Positions 6,247-13,178 of a DNA stretch of 13,178 nt are shown one piece after another. This DNA is from Nitrososphaerota archaeon. GTDB taxonomy: Archaea; Thermoproteota; Nitrososphaeria; Nitrososphaerales; Gagatemarchaeaceae. Within the stretch, counting starts at the first letter, position 1; each line of letters starts with the position of its first letter. Under the pieces are notes generated by a model. It was given only the letters and a program-made list of their open reading frames with translations. It was not told where the DNA came from and did not search any database. The stretch is from NCBI GenBank assembly GCA_005877225.1, contig VBPK01000146.1, positions 1 to 13,178 on the forward strand, read 5' to 3'. The position numbers were made by a program, and so were the translations under genes.

Positions 6247-6287
6247 CCTGAAGCCCCAAAAGCCCAAAAATGGCCGTTTGGCAAGAG

Positions 6288-6295
6288 TTTAAATA
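6288..6295 (+). promoter_or_regulatory. TATA box of the small zinc-ribbon gene
   Basis: TTTAAATA is close to the archaeal consensus. Transcription would start near 6315, downstream of the ATG at 6270 that opens the longest frame. That makes the in-frame TTG at 6333, which has GAGGAAA (6318-6324) eight bases ahead of it, the likely true start. Confidence 0.6.
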
Positions 6296-6332
6296 CGAAT
6301 TCAGGCTAATTCGCCGCGAGGAAATCTCGCAG

Positions 6333-6485
6333 TTGGTCACTGGCTACTGCGTCTACGAAAAGAAGAAGAACAGGGAGATCAAGAATCCCAAACAAATCAA
6401 ACTGAAGAACGGCCGACCCGCGATCAAGGGGACCTGCGCGTCCTGCGGAAAGCCAATCTTCAGAATTGGCAAGCTGACGAAGTAA
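6333..6485 (+). CDS. Small zinc-ribbon-like protein (DUF5679-type), TTG start
   Basis: From TTG 6333 the product is 50 residues, beginning MVTGYCVYEKKKNREIKNPK and followed by LKNGRPAIKGTCASCGKPIFRIGK. The REIKNP, LKNGRPA and GTC-x-x-CG...FRIGK blocks match the DUF5679 family as I recall it, whose members are about this length. Function in the family is unknown; a nucleic-acid-binding mini zinc ribbon is the usual guess. The second pair CASC is intact, but the first knuckle, usually YCVKC, reads YCVYEK, so only one of its two cysteines remains and zinc binding may be altered or lost. The frame extends upstream to ATG 6270, but the promoter at 6288 and the ribosome-binding site argue against it. 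cysS follows after 66 bases with its own probable promoter. Confidence 0.65.
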   Translation: MVTGYCVYEKKKNREIKNPKQIKLKNGRPAIKGTCASCGKPIFRIGKLTK

Positions 6486-6502
6486 CCATCACTCTCCCTC
6501 TC

Positions 6503-6513
6503 CTTTTTATTTT
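6503..6513 (+). promoter_or_regulatory. T-rich tract: probable terminator of the upstream gene and promoter of cysS
   Basis: CTTTTTATTTT follows the zinc-ribbon stop by 17 bases, and T-rich tracts terminate archaeal transcription. It could also act as a TATA box, putting a start near 6535 and leaving a short leader with GAGG (6543-6546) before the TTG of cysS. The dual role is inference. Confidence 0.4.
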
Positions 6514-6551
6514 CCCTACTTCGTGTCAGAGAGTATTGGACTGAGGCGACC

Positions 6552-8000
<1,449 letters not shown>

Positions 8001-8040
8001 ATCTCTGTCGTCATATCCTTACAGCCGGCTCACAGGACGG

Positions 8041-10380
8041 ATGGCTCTCTCCGAACCGCAACTCGCGCAGAAGAGGCTCTCTGAATTACGCACGCCGGCA
8101 AAGCCGATCATCCTCTTCAAGAGGTTCCTGAAGACGCGGGTCGACCCCGATGGGGACCTCCTCTGGTCGTACTCTGCCCAGGAGGGTAGGCTCATCTTCG
8201 GGAGAAGCTCCCTTCACATCTACAGAGTTCAGGCAGGGGTGCACCTGAGGGCTTCGAAACGGAGAGTAGAGGTTAAGATATCGCCCGCCTTGTTGGAGCT
8301 GGAATCGAGAGCGTCTGATACTCTCGCGCTCTCACAAAAGTTCGAGGTCTTTGCGACGGATTCCTCGGCGTTGACGAGGAAGATTCGACTGTCGAACCTT
8401 GGAAAGGAGGCTGTGAAGGTAATCGTGATCAGCCTCCACGACCCTACCTCGATCAACTTTCGTGGTAGTTCGGACCCGCCGGGTGGCGTCGGTGTCAACG
8501 CGTTCAACCGCGGGGACCACGTCGCGATTGACGACCTTGGCGATGTGGCAGGCGCGAGGGTAATCGGCTGCAGTCCCGCCCCCGGGATCACCTACATGAC
8601 GAAGGATAAGACCAGAGTGCTCGAGCTACTCGAGCGGGGAGAACTCTCCGAATCGACCGCGGGCATCTCGGGCCCCATTATGGTTCTTACGCAACACGAA
8701 CTGGAGATCGCACCTCGCAGCTCCGCTGGGGTAACCTTCGTCTCGGTCCACAACGCATCGCGGCTCGAGGGGGCCCTCTCGACATTTACTTCGATTATCT
8801 CCCACGAAGGGGGCGGGGTTGTCGAAAAACCACAACAGCAGCAGCGCCCCGTCCCACCGGTCATTGCAAGCTCTAGCCAGGACCTGAACTTTGCGTTCGC
8901 GTGGGCACTCTCGCGAGTTAGCGCTATCGAGGGGGATCCGAGCCTCCTGGACAGACTGGAGACAATACGATCTCTGAGTTTGGTCAACCCTGAGCTCTGT
9001 CTAAGAATCGTGGGAGAGGCGATGGCATCACAGCGTAAGAATGGCGCCCTTCCCCATTCCCTTGAGAAGGGCACTGACGGAGTCCTGGAGACTTCCCTCT
9101 TCTTAATGAACGCGTCTCTCGCTTTTCGAGTTCTGGCCGAGAAGAAGGAGATTCGAGCGTGCTTTCAATCACTGAAGCGAGCTGCGAAATATCTTCGGGA
9201 CTTGTCGCGAACCGGACTTGTTCATTGTAATCCCGCACTTCCACAAGGTTGGCGAAGGGAGCTACGGGCGGGATATCCCACTGGAATACTGACCGAGGTC
9301 AACTTCGCCATTGCGGGCGCCCTCCGTGCGTTCGGAGCCCTCGCGGCCGCTCTGGGAAAAGGTTCTGATGCTGCCCTCGCGAGTGATGCGAGCGAGAATC
9401 TTATCGGTCTCATACGAGAGAAGCTACTCGGCGGCATATCTGCGGGTCTCGTCCTGAATGTCGACGAAAAGGGGAGAGTTCACCGAGAGGAGTCGATCGA
9501 CCAGGTGCTCGCCTGCTATCGGCTTCCTCTGAGCCAGAGTCTCACCGCCGCACTCGCTCGCAGGATGCTCGAGAAGGACTTCGAGACGGGCTTCGGACCG
9601 AGGACCCTTCCCACCACTTCAACTCTCTTCGTCAACGGCAATTACTTCGAGGGACAGCTGGGTGGGTACTGGACCCGGGCGGCGCTCGCATGTGCCCTCG
9701 TTTCCTACCGAGCGGGCTACGCGGGGTTGGGGAGCGCGCAACTCCTCAAAGTATCGAAACTCGTCCACGACGGGGTAGCGGGCCTTCCGGGTGAATTTCC
9801 ATACTGGTTCGACCCGGAGAATCGCGGTTCCCATGGTGAGGAGAGTGACCCCGTCGCGGCCGCCCGCCTGATTGAATCTGTCTTCTACGGCGAGATGGGG
9901 CTTTGGGAGGAGAACCGCGCGGACCCTCCGAAAGCGACTCAGGTCAAGTGGCTCTTCGCTTCGGGGTTCGGGAATGGAGGGAGCCAGGCGCTCTTCCTCG
10001 GGCGAGAGGGAGATGAGGTTCGCATCGAGACTTCCACCCGGGAGCCTCGCAAAGCTGACGGTAATTACGGGACGTTCGAACGCCTCGTGACGAAGTCGCA
10101 CGTCATGGCGGTCCAGTTCAGCGATCCCGGAAACCTAGTCTGCCTGGGGAGTTCCTCTGACCAACCCTTCTCCTGCGTCCTGAGTGTGCCTCTCAGGGAC
10201 CCATCTCTCGCGAGGCACCTGGTGGCGAGGTTGGAGGAGTTCAATTGCGAGTCGGGGAGATGGGTCGAAGGACCCACCGTCAGACTTCAGGAGAAGCTGA
10301 CAGTCAGCGTGAACCTCCCACCGTACGGATGGAAGATGCTTAGACTTCGCCCTCCTCCTACACCATCGAGCTTATCTTGA
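8041..10380 (+). CDS. Six-hairpin-glycosidase-like protein (glucoamylase/GDE-type fold), substrate unknown
   Basis: The 779-residue protein lacks a signal peptide and membrane helices, so it looks cytoplasmic. Residues about 30-250 are beta-rich, like the N-terminal sandwich of such enzymes. A Gln-rich linker (QQQQ at 265-268) leads into a helical region of about 280-640 that looks like an (alpha/alpha)6 barrel, with glycosidase-like phrases such as NGALPHSLEKG and GNYFEGQLGGYWTRAA. A final beta domain ends in LTVSVNLPPYGWKMLRL. The family is recognised from general shape only; I cannot place the catalytic acids. It could instead be a non-catalytic relative or a phosphorylase-like protein. 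The start ATG is 27 bases after a weak TATA-like CATATCC (8012-8018), which would again give a leaderless transcript. The nuclease gene follows after 15 bases. Confidence 0.5.
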   Translation: MALSEPQLAQKRLSELRTPAKPIILFKRFLKTRVDPDGDLLWSYSAQEGRLIFGRSSLHIYRVQAGVHLRASKRRVEVKISPALLELESRASDTLALSQKFEVFATDSSALTRKIRLSNLGKEAVKVIVISLHDPTSINFRGSSDPPGGVGVNAFNRGDHVAIDDLGDVAGARVIGCSPAPGITYMTKDKTRVLELLERGELSESTAGISGPIMVLTQHELEIAPRSSAGVTFVSVHNASRLEGALSTFTSIISHEGGGVVEKPQQQQRPVPPVIASSSQDLNFAFAWALSRVSAIEGDPSLLDRLETIRSLSLVNPELCLRIVGEAMASQRKNGALPHSLEKGTDGVLETSLFLMNASLAFRVLAEKKEIRACFQSLKRAAKYLRDLSRTGLVHCNPALPQGWRRELRAGYPTGILTEVNFAIAGALRAFGALAAALGKGSDAALASDASENLIGLIREKLLGGISAGLVLNVDEKGRVHREESIDQVLACYRLPLSQSLTAALARRMLEKDFETGFGPRTLPTTSTLFVNGNYFEGQLGGYWTRAALACALVSYRAGYAGLGSAQLLKVSKLVHDGVAGLPGEFPYWFDPENRGSHGEESDPVAAARLIESVFYGEMGLWEENRADPPKATQVKWLFASGFGNGGSQALFLGREGDEVRIETSTREPRKADGNYGTFERLVTKSHVMAVQFSDPGNLVCLGSSSDQPFSCVLSVPLRDPSLARHLVARLEEFNCESGRWVEGPTVRLQEKLTVSVNLPPYGWKMLRLRPPPTPSSLS

Positions 10381-10395
10381 GCGAATTTCGAATTA

Positions 10396-11412
10396 TTGCG
10401 CACGTCTTTGCCGGGAGCGAGTGTCTCGATCAACAGCGGCATTCAGATAGACTACGGCGATCGCCGGTACCTCCTCGACCCGAGAGATTCCGTCCCATCT
10501 GATTACACATTCGTTTCGCATGCCCACATCGACCACGTCCACCGCCCGAAGAGGGGAGCGAAGGTTCTGGCCTCGAGGGAGACGACCGACCTTGCGTATG
10601 CGAGGGGATACGACCTGGGGGAGACGGTAGACCAGCTGGACAGCATCGACCTGCTCGACTCCGGGCACATCTTGGGCTCGCGGGCGTTGAGGATAGGCGA
10701 CGAGGTCCTCTACACAGGGGACGCGGCCGGGCGTGAACGCGCATTTCTCGGCAGGTGCCGAACGAGAAGAGCTAGGATCTTGATAACAGAGACGACCTAC
10801 GGCAGCCCTGAGTACGTCTTCCCCTCGACCGCGAAGCTCGTAAAGGAAGTCAATACCCTCATCAGTGAGACGTTTGACAAGGGGAAGCCCGTCATCCTGA
10901 TGGGCTACCCTCTCGGAAAAGCACAGCTACTCTGTTACTACTTCTCGGCGTGGGGTCCTCTCTACCTTCACGAGAGTGTCGCGAGGATGAACGAGGTCCA
11001 CCGGAAATACGGCATCGAGCTGAAGAGGGGGAAGACCGTCGACCCGGCGAGTTCCGGAGACGGGGACTTCTCTGCGGGGCCTTGGCTCATGGTCACCCCA
11101 TTAATGCGCGGCTCGAGCAGGTTCCTCTCCAGCCTCAAGCGACGGTACGGGGCTGTCATCGTGGCTTTCAGCGGGTGGGCGACCGACCCTGGGTACGGCC
11201 AGTACCTCGGTGCCGACTACGCCTTCCCCATGAGCGACCACTGCGACTACAAGGAGTTGTTGAGGCTGGTCCAAGAGGTCGCACCGGAGATCGTCTACAC
11301 CACTCACGGCCACGCCCAGGAATTCGCGCGCGACCTGAAGCGGCTTGGTTTCACGGCGAGGTCTCTCGCGTCTCACCAGAGCTCCCTCTACGATTATCTT
11401 CGGGAACCCTAG
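10396..11412 (+). CDS. Beta-CASP metallo-beta-lactamase nuclease (mRNA 3'-end processing / exonuclease-like, COG1236 type)
   Basis: The 338-residue protein has the metallo-beta-lactamase motifs in order: SHAHIDHVH (H42, H44, D46, H47), SGHILGS (H91) and YTGDAA (D109). The beta-CASP features follow: E132 in TETTYG, D281-H282 in SDHCDY and the late histidines in TTHGHAQEF (H304, H306). This is the core of the CPSF73/Int11-like RNA nucleases and related DNA-ligase-associated exonucleases. It is shorter than archaeal CPSF73 homologues, with no KH domains, so it belongs to the short COG1236 group. RNA or DNA as substrate cannot be settled here. The start may be TTG 10396 or TTG 10408; the latter lies 36 bases after a TATA-like CTTATCTT at 10371. 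It follows the glycosidase-like gene by 15 bases. Confidence 0.8.
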   Translation: MRTSLPGASVSINSGIQIDYGDRRYLLDPRDSVPSDYTFVSHAHIDHVHRPKRGAKVLASRETTDLAYARGYDLGETVDQLDSIDLLDSGHILGSRALRIGDEVLYTGDAAGRERAFLGRCRTRRARILITETTYGSPEYVFPSTAKLVKEVNTLISETFDKGKPVILMGYPLGKAQLLCYYFSAWGPLYLHESVARMNEVHRKYGIELKRGKTVDPASSGDGDFSAGPWLMVTPLMRGSSRFLSSLKRRYGAVIVAFSGWATDPGYGQYLGADYAFPMSDHCDYKELLRLVQEVAPEIVYTTHGHAQEFARDLKRLGFTARSLASHQSSLYDYLREP

Positions 11413-11446
11413 CCCGGCCTCCCCAAGACTACTCGCGGACCCTTCG

Positions 11447-11455
11447 GATAAATAG
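11447..11455 (+). promoter_or_regulatory. TATA box of the flippase gene
   Basis: GATAAATAG is a strong archaeal TATA-like box. The GTG at 11464 is too close to it (about 15 bases) to be on the transcript. The in-frame TTG at 11482 is 33 bases from the first T of the box, matching the spacing at the other promoters here. Confidence 0.55.
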
Positions 11456-11463
11456 TCAACCCA

Positions 11464-13023
11464 GTGGCAGGCGAGTGCAGCTTGGAGACCGAGGCGAAGG
11501 TTGCGAGAGGGGCGGCTGCCATTTACGCGGCAAGCATCTTCTCCCTCCTCCTCAACACTGCCTACTTCGTGATCCTCACGAACTACATCTCTGTCAATGA
11601 GGTCGGCCTTGTTTCCCTCCTAAATGTGCTGGTGATTGGCACCTCCACTCTGGCCACCCTCGCCCTTCCCCTCGTCGGGTCGGGAATAACAGCCACACCG
11701 CCAGCGGTGACCAGGTTCCTATCACAGTACATCCAGAGCGGGGAGGGTTCGGCGCGCAAGCTCTACTTCCTCTCCGTGGGGATCTGCGCAGCCGCCTCAT
11801 CCGCCGCGGCGGTCATTCTCTCGAATCCTTCTGTAGCTGCATCGCTCGCGGCCCCTCTGAATCCGAAACCGTTCGTCTACGCAGCCCTCGACTCCGTTGC
11901 CTACTCCTTCGCCCAGCTTGGTGTCTACTCTCTCGTCGGGGCGGGGCGAGCGCCTCTGGCCGGTAAGCTCCTCATTGCGTCGAGTGCTCTGCGGTATGCC
12001 GTCGCTGGACTCCTCGTGTTTCTTGGGTATGCTGTCAGCGGCGTCTTCATAGGTTTCACCATCGGCGACTTTGTCCTCGCTGCGACTTCTACTCCCTTGG
12101 CGGCGAGGATGGTGCTCGCCTCGAAGGATGCGCCCTTCAGCGTCAGACAGGTGGCGGCCTACATGGCCTCGGTCATGATTGCCGCGTTCGCGGGATTCGG
12201 GGTTACCCAGGTTGACAAACTCCTCGCATTCTTCCAGCAGGGGCTCAGCAACCTCGGTGTGTACAATGTCGCGACTGTCGGGGCGGCAGTCGCCTCGTTT
12301 GCCCCTACCGCTGTCACGAACGTTCTGGTTCCGACGCTGGGTTCCCTGAGACCCGACGAGGCGGCGCGCCGGAGGGAGTTGATGAGGAATTACACTCGGT
12401 ATATCATTTTCATAGCGGCGCCCATGGGCGCCGGGCTGGCAGCAGTCTCTCCCTTCCTGCTGGAGCTCTTTGGAAGGGAGTACCTCAGCGCCGCGCCTCT
12501 CCTCGCCGTCATCTCCGTCTCGGTAGCCTTTACCTCCGTCGGTGCAGTCTATTCATCAGACCTCCTCGTCGGGGCGCGGATTTACCTCTTCTCAGTTGCA
12601 AATATCGTCGGGCTGGTCGCGCTCGTCACTCTCGCCCTGGTTCTTGTGCCCCTGTTCGGGCTCCTCGGGATTGCGATCGCCCGGGGTGCGATGCTCGTCC
12701 TGGCGATGACCACCCTCGCCTACTTCGTCCGTGGTCAGGGCGACCTCGTCCTCGACGGCCGAGGATATCTGAAGTCGAGTGCGGCTTCCGTCGTCATGGG
12801 TGTCGCGGTCTACGGGTTCCTCGACGCTCTGACTACGGTGCTTCCCCTGGGGAGAGGTGCGACCGTTCTCGCCTCCCTTGTCTCGATCCTCTTAGGGTTC
12901 GTCCTTTACCTCGTCCTCATGAAGTACCTAGGAGGGTTTGGACCGAGTGACCTCGAATTTCTCCGAGAGCTGCTGCCGAGGAGACTGTCGTGGGTGGTCG
13001 AGCTGGCGAAGAAGCTGCTGTGA
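11464..13023 (+). CDS. MATE/Wzx-type polysaccharide or lipid-oligosaccharide flippase
   Basis: This integral membrane protein of up to 519 residues has about 14 predicted helices and the layout of the MOP superfamily: an amphipathic start (VARGAAAIYAASIFSLLL), then paired helices and a late GLLGIAIARGAMLVLAMTTLAYFV segment. Such proteins move lipid-linked sugars outward across the membrane for glycan or S-layer glycoprotein synthesis; that role is inferred. The likely start is TTG 11482 (METEAKVARG) rather than GTG 11464, because of the TATA box at 11447. The last codon, CTG, runs directly into the right end of an IS200/IS605-type element, whose first bases supply the TGA. The native C-terminus could have been longer or different. 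All helices appear to be retained, so the protein may still work. Confidence 0.8.
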   Translation: MAGECSLETEAKVARGAAAIYAASIFSLLLNTAYFVILTNYISVNEVGLVSLLNVLVIGTSTLATLALPLVGSGITATPPAVTRFLSQYIQSGEGSARKLYFLSVGICAAASSAAAVILSNPSVAASLAAPLNPKPFVYAALDSVAYSFAQLGVYSLVGAGRAPLAGKLLIASSALRYAVAGLLVFLGYAVSGVFIGFTIGDFVLAATSTPLAARMVLASKDAPFSVRQVAAYMASVMIAAFAGFGVTQVDKLLAFFQQGLSNLGVYNVATVGAAVASFAPTAVTNVLVPTLGSLRPDEAARRRELMRNYTRYIIFIAAPMGAGLAAVSPFLLELFGREYLSAAPLLAVISVSVAFTSVGAVYSSDLLVGARIYLFSVANIVGLVALVTLALVLVPLFGLLGIAIARGAMLVLAMTTLAYFVRGQGDLVLDGRGYLKSSAASVVMGVAVYGFLDALTTVLPLGRGATVLASLVSILLGFVLYLVLMKYLGGFGPSDLEFLRELLPRRLSWVVELAKKLL

Positions 13024-13054
13024 ACTACCCGCGGCTGAACCGTAGCTTCTTGCT
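13020..13054 (-). ncRNA. Probable omega RNA 3' end / right-end hairpin
   Basis: In TnpB systems the omega RNA covers the 3' end of the tnpB gene and the right end, and the bases just outside serve as the guide. Here the hairpin lies at about 13028-13046, and the guide would be the flippase sequence read antisense, AGCAGCTTCTTCGCCAGCTC (13019 down to 13000). The upstream boundary is unknown. This is inferred from the family. Confidence 0.4.
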
Positions 13055-13178
13055 TCATCGGCCAAACTTGCTTATCCCGCTGCGCTGGACAAGTAGAGGC
13101 TCGGCCTCCACACGGGCCTGTTCCAGACCCGCCTGTAGGATGTTCCGTGCGGCATTTACATCCCTGTCCATGACGAGC
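13055..13178 (-). CDS. tnpB: TnpB RNA-guided nuclease, C-terminal fragment (cut by the window edge)
   Basis: The visible 40 codons include LVMDRDVNAARNIL, the C-terminal RuvC block in which the second D of DRDVNAARN is a catalytic acid, and then EAEPLLVQRSGISKFGR before TGA. TnpB cuts DNA under guidance of an omega RNA made from the element's 3' end, which helps the element persist. The tail looks frame-disturbed: one base out of phase the sequence after ISKFG reads MKQEAT, a familiar archaeal TnpB tail, and the original phase then gives RFSRG with a stop at TAG. Two small indels near the end would explain this. Whether the enzyme is active cannot be judged, as the rest lies outside the window. 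Confidence 0.88.
   Translation of the reverse strand, partial: LVMDRDVNAARNILQAGLEQARVEAEPLLVQRSGISKFGR

Larger units (their letters stand above)
5904..6287. other. Intergenic region, no convincing gene
   Basis: Scanning both strands shows no tRNA (no box B-like GGTTCGAATCC on either strand) and no convincing protein gene. An open frame at 5990-6181 (63 codons) has no recognisable motif, promoter or ribosome-binding site. The region holds a possible folded RNA (6042-6104), a perfect inverted repeat (6232-6246) and A/T-rich runs near 6160-6180. Confidence 0.5.
13020..13178 (-). mobile_element. IS200/IS605-type element, right end (element continues beyond the window)
   Basis: Read on the minus strand, the sequence after the tnpB stop contains an imperfect hairpin (GGT-TCA-GCC core) and then GGGTAGTTCAC, ending exactly beside the flippase. 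Archaeal IS200/IS605 right ends commonly show a GC-rich hairpin followed by TAGTTCAC, which matches. The element has its right end here and runs out of the window, so the left end and any tnpA cannot be seen. The 3' part of the transcript should form the omega RNA scaffold of TnpB. Confidence 0.75.

Noticed and set aside
5904..6287. A tRNA or C/D-box RNA in the intergenic gap
   Set aside because: No box B-like GGTTCGAATCC on either strand and no RTGATGA C box paired with CTGA; CTGA alone occurs too often.
10950..11600. 216-codon forward open frame over the nuclease gene
   Set aside because: It lies out of frame with a well-supported metallo-beta-lactamase gene and its translation is Arg/Pro-rich noise.

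Overview
The window looks like a piece of an aerobic archaeal chromosome of fairly high G+C. Evidence: TATA-box promoters (CTTATAAC, CTTTAAGT, TTTAAATA, GATAAATA) lie about 32-35 bases before probable ATG or TTG starts, as in leaderless archaeal transcription. TTG and GTG starts are common, a beta-CASP RNA-processing-type nuclease and a DUF5679-like mini zinc ribbon are present, and a membrane-anchored blue copper protein sits next to a cytochrome oxidase. A Nitrososphaeria-like (Thaumarchaeota/Thermoproteota) source is a guess; the phylum cannot be fixed from this window.

Positions 1-3614 hold a terminal oxidase operon: CuA subunit II, a natural subunit I-III fusion, a small subunit IV and an anchored cupredoxin, with overlapping or abutting ends. 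The fusion gene is broken here. A perfect 176-base copy of subunit II sequence (276-451) sits inside subunit I (1589-1764). It replaces roughly 300 bases that should encode helices VIII-X, including the HxH haem ligands, and it throws the remainder out of frame. Either this is a real template-switch or recombination event, or it is an assembly or scaffolding chimera; reads would decide.

Positions 3615-5903 hold a diiron R2-like/ferritin-fold oxidase and a convergent MFS transporter whose 3' ends overlap by 20 bases. The MFS promoter carries a 21-base element that is 20/21 identical to one upstream of the oxidase operon. Positions 5904-6287 are largely non-coding and hold a possible folded RNA and an inverted repeat with the same core. 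Then come the small zinc-ribbon gene, cysS (cysteinyl-tRNA synthetase), a large six-hairpin-glycosidase-like protein, a beta-CASP metallo-beta-lactamase nuclease, and a MATE/Wzx-type flippase. The glycosidase-like protein and flippase would suit a surface-polysaccharide role, which is inference.

At the right edge an IS200/IS605-type element begins. It shows the reverse-strand end of a TnpB gene and a right end finishing in TTCAC. That end abuts the flippase and supplies its stop codon, so the flippase tail may have been altered by the insertion.

Several obvious start codons lie upstream of, or too close to, the TATA boxes. The probable true starts are noted in each entry.
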